Below, piece after piece: positions 1 to 7,673 of a stretch of DNA of 64,000 nucleotides. Location of the stretch: the NCBI GenBank assembly GCA_039184335.1, contig JBCDBD010000001.1, forward strand, positions 161,763 through 225,762, in the 5' to 3' direction. Position 1 is the stretch's first letter. The number at the start of each line of letters is the position of its first letter. A program made the translations under genes and the position numbers. The DNA is from JBCDBD01 sp039184335 (GTDB taxonomy: Bacteria > Bacteroidota > Bacteroidia > Flavobacteriales > Flavobacteriaceae). The notes under the pieces are model-generated. The model ran no database searches. It worked only from the letters and a program-made list of their open reading frames with translations, and was not told the origin of the DNA.

Positions 1-1091
1 AAGAGTTTGTTTTTGATAGCTAGGTCGGCATGCAGTGTTTCTTTTGCTTTCTCCAGACTTTCTGATTTTAGAATGATCATACCGGTATCGCTATACCTTG
101 CTCCGACGATAATCTGTTTTTCAGACCGCAACTTGGAGAGAAAGGCAGAATGCGCACCAAAATAAACCTGTTTACTAGGGGGTTTTGAAGTGTCCCAACG
201 TTCACCTAGCGTATATAATGCCACAAAATAGGATTCTTTTTTGAAATCACTACCGGCAGACAGCAGCTGCTCGAGTTCCACTACCTTCCAATCAGGGTTG
301 TATCGAATGAGGGTTTCAATAATGGCGACATGCCCAGCTCCCATGACCAGCATGATCTTTTTATCAGTTGGTTCGGTGTATTTTTGCATTATCCCGTAGA
401 TATGGATATTACGCCGAAACCATTCTGAGGTAAGATGTGCACCTACATTATTGTTTAATCCCCCAGCTTTATTTGCTTTTTGTAGATACCATCCTAGATT
501 TAGTTTCCTATTTTCAGGGGTATTGTGATAGGCCAGAAGTTCTTCTAAGGGCGGATTTTGTGCTATAAATGTATTGTATTCCTTTTCAAAGTGTTTGATG
601 TCTTCCATCATAGCATCAAGTACATCTGTTTTTTTTTGTTGTGAAACTATTGCTGCCAAACTATCAAAAGGGAATTCGGTCTTCCGATAATCTACGCCAT
701 ATACTTTTGAATGTCCCATGATTTTGGCTACCCGAAACCCGAGTTGATAAATTTCATTACGCTTGTCCAAACCCCAATCTGTGGTGGTATACAAGTGATA
801 AAGCGAGTCCAGTTTGTGTTGATGGTCCATGGGGCGTTCCACAAAGATTTTGTCAGGCCCAAAAGCTTTAATTTTTTCTGCTAACACAGCCAATTGGGTC
901 TGGTAGTTTTCAGAAAGAATATCGACTTCAGAAGTCTGGGCTACATCCAATCCCTTCTTTTTGTAATTGTTCCAGTGAGAAGTTCCTATGAGCAAGACTT
1001 CTATTTTAGGATTGCTCTTTTTCTGTGCAGCCAAGGGAATCACCATGTAGATGATGCATAAGTAGAATAACAGTGTATCAATAGTTTTCAT
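1..1091 (-). CDS. DUF5694-type secreted protein with C-terminal YCII-like segment (partial, runs off the window)
   Basis: The reading frame starts with ATG at 1091 and is open to base 1, so at least 363 residues are visible and the C-terminus is missing. Residues 1-22 form a signal peptide ending in LAAQ. The body has the conserved opening VLLIGTSHW (about 32-40) and ERPMDHQ (about 85-91), which I associate with DUF5694, a family distantly like the TraB/Tiki 'GTxH' fold. After about residue 300 the sequence (around YFGAHSAFL, then a VGARYSDTGMIIL stretch) looks like a YCII-related dimeric alpha-beta domain, suggesting a fusion. It is probably exported to the periplasm. No substrate can be given. 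Confidence is high that it is a real gene, moderate for the family names. Confidence 0.75.
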   Translation of the reverse strand, partial: MKTIDTLLFYLCIIYMVIPLAAQKKSNPKIEVLLIGTSHWNNYKKKGLDVAQTSEVDILSENYQTQLAVLAEKIKAFGPDKIFVERPMDHQHKLDSLYHLYTTTDWGLDKRNEIYQLGFRVAKIMGHSKVYGVDYRKTEFPFDSLAAIVSQQKKTDVLDAMMEDIKHFEKEYNTFIAQNPPLEELLAYHNTPENRKLNLGWYLQKANKAGGLNNNVGAHLTSEWFRRNIHIYGIMQKYTEPTDKKIMLVMGAGHVAIIETLIRYNPDWKVVELEQLLSAGSDFKKESYFVALYTLGERWDTSKPPSKQVYFGAHSAFLSKLRSEKQIIVGARYSDTGMIILKSESLEKAKETLHADLAIKNKL

Positions 1092-1284
1092 TCAACACCT
1101 TGCTAAGGTCTTCAAGATACATAATTCTACTTTTTTTTGCTCATGATGGTTTGATGGAATGCCCCAGGGCAATTGTTGTTTTTTCGGAGCCTTTTCATTT
1201 TGGTGAATTTGTCCTTATTATTTTTTCGATCTGGGAGTCCTTAAAGGACCGGGAATAAAAAGGTTTGGTCTTGACCTAATAATT

Positions 1285-1998
1285 TTATTGCGCTCTTTTG
1301 CTCCAAACCTCATATATTGGGGTTCCTTTGCTGCTCAGCCCTGAATGGTGCCAATTGCCTTCTTTTAATTCATAGCCAAATTCCAAGCTGATCCCAACAC
1401 GGGATGGGTCACGGGAGAAAAATTCAATATTTTCGGTATATGTTCCATCCACAGTGGTGTAGTTGCCCCCGCCAGTACCCGTAAATTCCTTGGTTTCTGC
1501 ATTGTAGGCAATCCATTGAAAACGAGTGCCAGATAGTATTTTCATGGTCTTTCGAGGGCTATCGGTATCTCTTTGCTGCAAGACCCCATCCCTTTTTCTA
1601 GCCGACATCAACCAAGGGCCAGACAATGCCCCTGGGGTACCACCATCGATACGTCTCCAATTGATTTCCGCATCTATGATCTTGAAATGGTCATTATCGG
1701 CAAACTCAATTTCAAATGATTGGGTAGTTCCTATGAGAGATGGTTTTTCGGTGTTAAATTCCACAGTTTCAGATAAGAGGTTCCCATTTAAACCCCAACC
1801 TCCACCATTGGTTGCTACAAATGTTCCGGTTTGGGCATTGTAAACGGTTTCTACTTGATAGCCTTCAGCGAAAATGGCCACTTTTTTGAGTTGTTGGCCT
1901 TCAATGGTCACCATTGTTTCCCAAGCACCCAGTAAGTTTTGGGCGTGTGCCGATATCATGGCCATACAACTCATGACAGCTATTATCAGTTGTTTCAT
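1285..1998 (-). CDS. Secreted protein with two lipocalin-like repeats
   Basis: A 237-residue exported protein with a clear signal peptide (about 1-19, ending SAHAQ). The mature part consists of two similar halves of about 100 residues. Each begins with a Gly-x-Trp motif (LLGAWETM near 22, LSGPWLMS near 125), continues with an 'F...YN..T..F..TGGG' core (AYNAETKEFTGTGGG in the second half) and ends in a strand rich in charged residues. This is the layout of small secreted beta-barrel proteins of Bacteroidota that are annotated only as 'membrane or secreted protein'. It stands alone on the minus strand. Ligand and function are unknown. Confidence 0.7.
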   Translation of the reverse strand: MKQLIIAVMSCMAMISAHAQNLLGAWETMVTIEGQQLKKVAIFAEGYQVETVYNAQTGTFVATNGGGWGLNGNLLSETVEFNTEKPSLIGTTQSFEIEFADNDHFKIIDAEINWRRIDGGTPGALSGPWLMSARKRDGVLQQRDTDSPRKTMKILSGTRFQWIAYNAETKEFTGTGGGNYTTVDGTYTENIEFFSRDPSRVGISLEFGYELKEGNWHHSGLSSKGTPIYEVWSKRAQ

Positions 1999-2164
1999 AA
2001 CGTATCAAATTAGTCTATATATGTTTGTGTCCCTTTCAGGTTTTTCAGATGTACTGCTTGATCAAATCCCTTTCAGGACCCTTCATGCCTACAATTTAGG
2101 AAATGGATGGAAAATAGACCAAAAATGAACGGCATTTGATTTTCAACCAGAAAGTTGGTTTCAC

Positions 2165-2902
2165 TTGAAATTGGAAGTATATGGGGAATATATGAGGGTT
2201 TTTATTGGAGGTCAAAAAGAGCCTAATCTCGAAATCGCACTTTTACAAACCGAACGGGAAACCGGCAGCGTTTTTTTGAAAACCAGTTTTGCGGAAGCCT
2301 ATTTTGTGAATATTACGATTCAACCCTTGGAACAACCGTTTTCAATTCAGCAGAGCCCCCCAGGGTTTGGCTATCTGTCTGATTGGCATATATCTGAACA
2401 GTTACTGGGCAATATTCACAACCAACGCCAATATTACCAATGGTTGAATATGGCAGAACAGAACCATCAATGGCAAAAGGTAACGGCAGATAGAAATGGC
2501 ATTGTAAATCTCGCCCAGTACTTTGACCATCCCAAGGAGGCTGTTTTTGCAAAGACAAAGATCTATTCTGACACTGCCAAGCAGGTAACCCAAGCTTTTG
2601 GTTATACCCAAGCTTTGTTGGTGGTATTGAATGACCGACTGTTATTTTATGGAAGGGAACTGGACTTTGATAATTTTATGCGGATGACCGACGCAGAACA
2701 GAAACAGGTGCTGCATTTAAAAGAAGGGGAAAACAAGCTGGTCTTTTGGATACGGTCTGATGACCAATGGCAAGATACGGCAGGCAACCCGCCTTATCTA
2801 GGTCGAAAACAGGCCATGAACTGGGGTTTATGGCAAGGTTGGTTGAAGGGCAATAGCACAACCGGTCAATGCCTAGTTGGGCAACACAAGTTATTGCTCT
2901 AG
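2165..2902 (+). CDS. N-terminally truncated protein resembling the C-terminal part of a LamG/glycoside-hydrolase-like protein
   Basis: The frame is open from 2129, just after a TGA at 2126-2128, to 2902. The only start codons are TTG 2165 and ATG 2192, both inside a conserved domain: the residues before them (PESWFHLKLEVYGEYMRVFI) read like the middle of a jelly-roll (LamG/DUF1080-like) domain, where 'W-H-LK..V.G....V.I' is a typical strand pair. The rest (YLSDWHISEQ, GYTQALLVVLN, LKEGENKLVFWI) is like the C-terminal accessory region of large secreted carbohydrate-active proteins. No signal peptide is present. I read this as the surviving 3' part of a longer gene; it may still be translated, but the product would lack half of its first domain. 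Confidence 0.5.
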   Translation: MKLEVYGEYMRVFIGGQKEPNLEIALLQTERETGSVFLKTSFAEAYFVNITIQPLEQPFSIQQSPPGFGYLSDWHISEQLLGNIHNQRQYYQWLNMAEQNHQWQKVTADRNGIVNLAQYFDHPKEAVFAKTKIYSDTAKQVTQAFGYTQALLVVLNDRLLFYGRELDFDNFMRMTDAEQKQVLHLKEGENKLVFWIRSDDQWQDTAGNPPYLGRKQAMNWGLWQGWLKGNSTTGQCLVGQHKLLL

Positions 2903-2920
2903 CAACGCTTGATCCTTTTT

Positions 2921-4222
2921 TTAGAACGTATTCAAGTTGGCATTGATTTGTTCCCTTAGATCATTTCTCACTTCTGCCTGTGCTGCGTAGTGGGGCCACA
3001 ACTTGATGACGGCATTGATGTCATCAATAATTTTATCCCCTTTTTTGATGCTGTTGTCCTTTGCAATGGTCATCAGGTCAGCTTTGGTGATTCCAAGTCT
3101 TTTGCCGTTGATGCTTAGGGTCTGTTGGCTTACCCAATGATTGGCGGGATTGAAAGAAAAACATAGATCGTAAGCTGGTGCTTGCCTCCACTGCCCGTCT
3201 TTTTTTAAGATAAAAGAGAAGTTCTTGGTATGGTCATCGTAATTGGTGGCCAATACATTGAATACCATTCTTCGAAACATCTGTTCGGCTTCCGGATACG
3301 TCAATCGCAAGATACGCATGGTCTGAAATAGTTGTTCGTAGCTGTAACCGAACATGTCATTAAAATCATAGTGTTGTAACCCACATAATGATTGAATATG
3401 GTGTTTTACATTGTTTTCCCTATCAAAACGTTTGGTCATGAAATGCGCTCTGCCGTTCTCTTCAAGCAACTGACATTCACTCATCTCAATTCCACAGGCT
3501 ATGGCCATCAGGTAATAGGCATATTCTACCCTGCCCCAACCTGCACTTTCACCAAATTGTGCTCCACTCACCCCGTCCAATTTGAGCAACCAATGCCCAA
3601 ACCCCTTAGGTACGTTTCCCTGCCCAGAACGTACCTCCCCGGTTTTGGGATGGTAGGCAATGACGGCTTTGGGGCGGGCCCCTCCTGCCGAGGTCCCTAT
3701 CTTTAAGATGTCCATCATCGCCTTCTCTTCATCCTTGTTCAGATCGGTCAAAAAAGCTTCCCGTTCATGGAGCATCTTTTGGGCCACCTCGACCAAGCTA
3801 TCGACTGCCAAAGAAAAACTTTTCGTTCCCGTTTTGATCTGTGTGGGTTCAAATTCCAGCGCCCCCATTCCTCTTGTACCAATAAAACACAATTTCTCTA
3901 CAGGGTTCATACTGTTTTCTGGCCTTCCTTGTTGCACCAACCAAGTGTTGATCAGTTTGTTCCCATATTTGTCCGGTAACGCATCGGACAAAAGCCCAGG
4001 TAGACCTTTGAAGGTATCTTCAATTTCACTTCGTCCTTTTCGTAACTCAGGAAAGCCATAAATTTGTGAACCTTGGTTGATTGGCATTTTGATTGGGGAA
4101 AGATTCCAATTCTTTTGAATGAATTTTGGGTCATATTGAAAATAGCCCAATTGTTGAGCTGCATCCCAACGAACGGCCCCTGCGAATTCGCCCCATATTT
4201 TTACTTCAGCGACATCTACCAT
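2921..4222 (-). CDS. hipA: HipA-family serine/threonine kinase toxin
   Basis: A 433-residue protein with the HipA-type kinase layout: an N-terminal subdomain (1-125) and the Gly-rich loop GTSAGGARPKA at 176-186. The catalytic segment NYDDHTKNFSF is at 327-337 (Asp330, Asn334), and YDL at 351-353 is the metal-binding Asp. The length matches full-size HipA (about 435-440). Family knowledge: HipA phosphorylates a tRNA synthetase and causes growth arrest; its target here is unknown. The start at 4222 overlaps the upstream antitoxin gene by 7 bp, so the two are translationally coupled. All key residues are intact, so the toxin is probably active. It shows no sign of decay although the neighbour at 2165 is truncated. 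Confidence 0.92.
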   Translation of the reverse strand: MVDVAEVKIWGEFAGAVRWDAAQQLGYFQYDPKFIQKNWNLSPIKMPINQGSQIYGFPELRKGRSEIEDTFKGLPGLLSDALPDKYGNKLINTWLVQQGRPENSMNPVEKLCFIGTRGMGALEFEPTQIKTGTKSFSLAVDSLVEVAQKMLHEREAFLTDLNKDEEKAMMDILKIGTSAGGARPKAVIAYHPKTGEVRSGQGNVPKGFGHWLLKLDGVSGAQFGESAGWGRVEYAYYLMAIACGIEMSECQLLEENGRAHFMTKRFDRENNVKHHIQSLCGLQHYDFNDMFGYSYEQLFQTMRILRLTYPEAEQMFRRMVFNVLATNYDDHTKNFSFILKKDGQWRQAPAYDLCFSFNPANHWVSQQTLSINGKRLGITKADLMTIAKDNSIKKGDKIIDDINAVIKLWPHYAAQAEVRNDLREQINANLNTF

Positions 4223-4569
4223 CCTAAATCATCTTCATTTGGCTTTTGTGTCGTTTTATTTCTCACCCGTTCTTTTTGTTTTTTCTTCAGTTTGGCATAT
4301 TCCAAGGGGCTTATTTCATCAGGTACTTTAAATGCATGTAGTACATACACACTGTCTAATGCCCGTAAAATTTGAATCAAGCTGGTCAAAGTAATGGACT
4401 CCCCATTCTCAATTTGACTTATCGTCCATCGATTTAAGCCTGCCATCGCTGCCATTTGGGCCTGTGTCTTGTTCTGTTGCTGTCGTGTGTACCTTAAATA
4501 CTTTCCTATTTGTTTCACGATACCAGCATCAGACAACTGAATCCAATCAATATTGGTTTTTCCCATCAT
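4216..4569 (-). CDS. hipB: HipB-type XRE-family antitoxin/repressor
   Basis: A 117-residue protein with an XRE helix-turn-helix at about residues 18-72 (KYLRYTRQQQNKTQAQMAAM, then LNRWTISQIENG and LTSLIQILRAL). The C-terminus is a charged tail (KLKKKQKERVRNKT) not needed for the HTH. By family, HipB dimers bind operators upstream of the operon and hold HipA inactive. The gene comes first, followed by hipA with a 7-bp overlap, the standard order. Three related inverted repeats upstream (4594-4607, 4648-4661, 4689-4702) are probable binding sites. The start could be Met1 or Met2, which are adjacent. Confidence 0.88.
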   Translation of the reverse strand: MMGKTNIDWIQLSDAGIVKQIGKYLRYTRQQQNKTQAQMAAMAGLNRWTISQIENGESITLTSLIQILRALDSVYVLHAFKVPDEISPLEYAKLKKKQKERVRNKTTQKPNEDDLGW

Positions 4570-4593
4570 TAATAATATAATATATGAATAATG

Positions 4594-4711
4594 CCAGCAT
4601 TTACTAACAAAAATAATTAAAAAATAGAAATAATATAATTCTATATGTTGGTAAAAGCTAATATTAATGTATGAAAATTAATTTTATGTTGGTTTTTGCC
4701 AACATAAAATT
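4594..4711. promoter_or_regulatory. Three-copy operator region of the hipBA operon
   Basis: Three copies of a 14-bp inverted-repeat site lie upstream of hipB: CCAGCATTTACTAA (4594-4607), TTGGTAAAAGCTAA (4648-4661) and TTGGTTTTTGCCAA (4689-4702). Read in one direction they fit TTRGYAAAWRCYRR. The last is the centre of a perfect 13-bp-arm palindrome (4680-4692 with 4699-4711). Centres are 54 and 41 bp apart, allowing cooperative binding by HipB dimers. The first lies 25 bp from the hipB start and would cover its promoter. Confidence 0.65.
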
Positions 4712-4789
4712 TAAACAAATGATTTTCTATGTCTCTTCTAGAACAAGATTGGTGAGGGATAATCAGAGCGACTTTTCAAGGGCCAACGG

Positions 4790-5410
4790 TCACTTTTTGG
4801 TGTTGGTCCATTGATTGTCATATTTTTTCATTTCGTATTCCAATGATTTTTTTACACCTATCCATTCTTGGTTTGTAATTGAAAAAACAACGGTATCGCG
4901 AAAAGTTCCATCAGGGAGAAGTCTATGATTTCTCAAAACGCCATCTTGTTTGGCTCCAAGACGGGCTATTGCCGTGCGTGAACGTAAGTTATGCCAATTG
5001 GTCATAAATTGTACCGCAATGCAATTCAATTCCTCGAAGGCGTACTTGAGCATGAGGTATTTGCATGCGGTGTTTACTCCGGTTCTTTGATGGCTTTGTG
5101 CATACCATGTATATCCAATTTCCAGGTGCCTATGTTCCGGTTGTAGGTTATAAAACCTGGTGGTGCCAATGACCTCACCATTTTTCACATCCAACACTAT
5201 GAAAGGGTATTCAAATCCTTTTTGCTTTTGTTGCAGGGCCTGTTCAATATAATTGTCGATATTTTCTGATGAAGGAACCGAAGTATACCATAGTTCCCAT
5301 AATTTTCCATCAGATGCGGCTTCCAAAAGCTGATCTCTATACGTCTTGTCTAATGGGACCAGTTGTACTTTTTGTCCTTCTAAATGGATGTTTTGGAGCC
5401 AATACTTCAT
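4790..5410 (-). CDS. GNAT-family N-acetyltransferase (RimJ/RimL type)
   Basis: A 206-residue protein starting at ATG 5410 (MKYWLQNIHLEG); a TTG 27 bp upstream in frame is less likely. The fold is the RimJ/RimL-like 'Acetyltransf_3' type: the opening LEGQKVQLVPL is strand 1, GEVIGTTRFYNLQPEHRHLEIGY is the central strand pair, and YAQSHQRTGVNTACKYLML is the acetyl-CoA pyrophosphate-binding loop and helix. NLRSRTAIARLGAKQDGVLRNH is the conserved C-terminal 'N..S..a..kLGf..eG..r' motif, and FRDTVVFSI is the last strand. It would acetylate an amino group from acetyl-CoA; whether the acceptor is a protein N-terminus or a small molecule cannot be told. Confidence 0.82.
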   Translation of the reverse strand: MKYWLQNIHLEGQKVQLVPLDKTYRDQLLEAASDGKLWELWYTSVPSSENIDNYIEQALQQKQKGFEYPFIVLDVKNGEVIGTTRFYNLQPEHRHLEIGYTWYAQSHQRTGVNTACKYLMLKYAFEELNCIAVQFMTNWHNLRSRTAIARLGAKQDGVLRNHRLLPDGTFRDTVVFSITNQEWIGVKKSLEYEMKKYDNQWTNTKK

Positions 5411-5455
5411 TTGAGTCTGAACACTAAATTTTGACAACTAAAATAAATACAAGTC

Positions 5456-5487
5456 TTGGCTTTCAATAAAATTCTTAGAAAAGCCAA
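5456..5487 (-). terminator. Weak hairpin downstream of the cytochrome c gene
   Basis: TTGGCTTTC (5456-5464) pairs with GAAAAGCCAA (5478-5487, one bulged A). On the minus strand the hairpin lies 34 bp after the cytochrome c stop and is followed by a T-rich stretch, so it may end that transcript. The T-run is interrupted. Confidence 0.35.
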
Positions 5488-5520
5488 AGCGCTTCGGGTC
5501 GGGAGTTACCGAAACAGGGG

Positions 5521-5997
5521 CTAAAGGGTACGCAAATATTCAGCTACCTCACGAGCTTCTTCTTCGGTCAAATTTTGGTTGAGCATAATGGCATTGTTGT
5601 ACTCTTTCAAAAGTGCTTTGGCAATGGGATCTTCCCTCAACATGCCATTAGGGTTCAATATCATGTTCATGACCCATTCAGGGCTTCGGCGTTCATAGAC
5701 CCCTTTCATGGCTGGGCCGATCATTCGTTGGTCAACCATATGGCAGGCCACACAGATGGCATTGAACTTGGCCTCACCACGAGCCGCCATTTCAGAATCG
5801 ATTTCAGCAGGGAAATCCAAACTTTTTATAGGACCAACCCCTTTGTTTTCCAAATCAATAGGTACTGATTGCGATACGTTTCTTTCTTGATCTTGGGTTT
5901 TGGTTCGGGTCACCTCAAAACCCTCTTTTTCCCCTTCTTTTTTTCCGTGACAACCCACTGTGATTACAATAAATGCAAAAAATAAAAGTGTTCTCAT
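5521..5997 (-). CDS. Lipoprotein c-type cytochrome
   Basis: A 158-residue lipoprotein: signal sequence with lipobox VGC (Cys16), then a charged linker containing EKEGFEVTRTK (23-33), then a single-heme class I cytochrome c domain. The heme site is CVACH at 82-86, the probable axial Met is Met138 in NAIMLNQNLTEEEA, and the typical MIGPAMKGVYERRS follows the heme. It would carry electrons at the cell envelope, anchored by lipid. It is divergent from an azurin gene 169 bp away that has an almost identical tether sequence, suggesting that the two proteins work in one electron-transfer chain, for example to a terminal oxidase or reductase not in this window. Confidence 0.88.
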   Translation of the reverse strand: MRTLLFFAFIVITVGCHGKKEGEKEGFEVTRTKTQDQERNVSQSVPIDLENKGVGPIKSLDFPAEIDSEMAARGEAKFNAICVACHMVDQRMIGPAMKGVYERRSPEWVMNMILNPNGMLREDPIAKALLKEYNNAIMLNQNLTEEEAREVAEYLRTL

Positions 5998-6166
5998 AAT
6001 ATGCTCAATTTTGATTTTAAAATAGCAGTGGAAACATCTTCAATGTATATGATGCTTTCTGAAGAATGTGTTACCACAGGATTCTTACCATTCCAAAAAT
6101 CGCTACCAATTTCGGTTATTTATTTTGAAGCATTTCTTATTTTTGGGAATATCTTAATCAGAACGT

Positions 6167-6679
6167 ATGAAAACTGCTAAATTTCTATTCTTATTCGTTT
6201 TTTCTGCCATTACTTTTGGTTGTGGAGAGAAGAAGGAAAACAATGAAAAAGAAGGATTTCAGGTGAAGCGGACAAAGGAATCGGTAAAAGAAGAGGTCGA
6301 TGAAAATGTGATTGCGCTTTCTTCCAATGATTTGATGCAATATGACAAAAATGAACTTCGTGTAAAAGCCGGAAAAAAGGTCACCTTGACCCTTAGGCAC
6401 ACTGGAAAGCTTGAAAAATTGGTCATGGGGCACAATTTTGTGCTTCTTAAGACAGGGACTGATATAGGGGGTTTTGCCACAGATGCTGCTGCTTCACGAG
6501 AGAATGATTATATTCCTGAAGGCACCGAATCGGTTATAGTTCATACCAAAATGCTTGGCGGTGGTGAAAGTACCACTATTACCTTTGATGCACCTGCCGT
6601 TGGCACTTATGATTTTATCTGTAGTTTTCCTGGTCATTACAGTGTAATGCAAGGGAAATTTATTGTAGAGGGGTCTTAA
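6167..6679 (+). CDS. Azurin-like lipoprotein (blue copper protein)
   Basis: A 170-residue protein with lipobox FGC (Cys19), a charged linker with EKEGFQVKRTK (27-37) and a complete azurin domain from about 48. All type-1 copper ligands are visible: His89 in MGHNFVL, Cys152 and His157 in CSFPGHYSVMQG, and the axial Met161. The YIPEGTESVIVHTKMLGGGES loop is also azurin-like. By family it shuttles single electrons in the envelope; the lipobox implies membrane anchoring, while classical azurins are soluble. It ends 4 bp inside the convergent hydrolase gene. The tether shared with the neighbouring cytochrome c is unusual. Confidence 0.92.
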   Translation: MKTAKFLFLFVFSAITFGCGEKKENNEKEGFQVKRTKESVKEEVDENVIALSSNDLMQYDKNELRVKAGKKVTLTLRHTGKLEKLVMGHNFVLLKTGTDIGGFATDAAASRENDYIPEGTESVIVHTKMLGGGESTTITFDAPAVGTYDFICSFPGHYSVMQGKFIVEGS

Positions 6680-7641
6680 CCGTTTCCTTGAAGGAAGAAT
6701 TCCAAAGCCCTTCTTTCTGTGTAGGTAATATTATGTTTTCCCCAGAATCCTACATGTCCCCCATATTTGGGCACTTCTAAGAACAATCTCGAATTTTTGT
6801 CTGCTTCTTGATAGGGATAGCAGGCTTGGCCCAAGAAAGAATCGTTCTGTGCATTGATGATCAAAGTGGGAATATTGATGTCTGGCAAAAATTGCAGTGA
6901 ACTGCAGTTCGTATAATAATCCATAGCATCTTTAAACCCATGTGCACTACTTGTATAAAAGTCATCAAAATCTTTCAAGGTATTGATTTTTTTGATGTCT
7001 TCGTCAGTGACCAAATCTGGAAACAGACGCTGTTTTTGGCGAAGTTTTTCCAAAAGGCTTCTCTTAAACCGTAAAGCATAGAGCATGTTTTTTGGTTTCA
7101 TGATTTCGATACATGAAGCATAAAGATGGCAAGGTGCCGATATGGCCACAGCAGCTTTTAGTTCTTTTGGCAATGTGGCCTGTTCACCAAGGTACTTGAG
7201 TATGAGATTTCCACCCAGACTAAATCCCTTCAGATACAGGGTATCATACCTTTTGGTTTCCAAAATATGGTGGAGCACCTCGATTAAATCTTCTGTAGCA
7301 CCAGAATGATACGAGCGAAATACGGTATTTGTTTCGCCACTACAGCCACGATAGTTAATGGCACAACAATCAAATCCATTTCGATTAAAGACCTTGGCAC
7401 TACCGGTAATGTAATGACGTTGGGCATCACCCTCTAACCCATGCAATAAAAGCACCAATTTTTTTGAGGGTAGTGTACTCTCACTCCAATCCAAATCCAT
7501 GAAGTCTCCATCGGGCAATGAAATTCGCTCCCTCTTCTGTATCACGCCATTCACTTTTCGTATAAGGCCTGCATGAATGGTAGAGAAATGTCCATTTTGA
7601 AACAACCATGGGGGCGTGTAATCAGAAGTGACCAAAGGCAT
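6676..7641 (-). CDS. YheT-family alpha/beta hydrolase
   Basis: A 321-residue alpha/beta hydrolase of the YheT/ABHD1-3 group. It has the oxyanion segment LLLHGLEGDAQRHYI (65-79), the NYRGCSGETN motif (96-105) that marks this family, the nucleophile elbow GFSLGGN with Ser141, the acid Asp267 in NAQNDSF and His296 in GGHVGFW. There is no signal peptide, so it is cytosolic. Family members are esterases/lipases of unclear substrate. It is convergent with azurin, overlapping by 4 bp at the stop codons. Confidence 0.88.
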   Translation of the reverse strand: MPLVTSDYTPPWLFQNGHFSTIHAGLIRKVNGVIQKRERISLPDGDFMDLDWSESTLPSKKLVLLLHGLEGDAQRHYITGSAKVFNRNGFDCCAINYRGCSGETNTVFRSYHSGATEDLIEVLHHILETKRYDTLYLKGFSLGGNLILKYLGEQATLPKELKAAVAISAPCHLYASCIEIMKPKNMLYALRFKRSLLEKLRQKQRLFPDLVTDEDIKKINTLKDFDDFYTSSAHGFKDAMDYYTNCSSLQFLPDINIPTLIINAQNDSFLGQACYPYQEADKNSRLFLEVPKYGGHVGFWGKHNITYTERRALEFFLQGNG

Positions 7642-7673
7642 TTATAACAAGATATTTTTGGTTTTACTGATTG

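Noticed and set aside
6676..6679. Possible translational coupling of azurin and hydrolase genes
   Set aside because: The genes are convergent; the overlap is of stop codons only.
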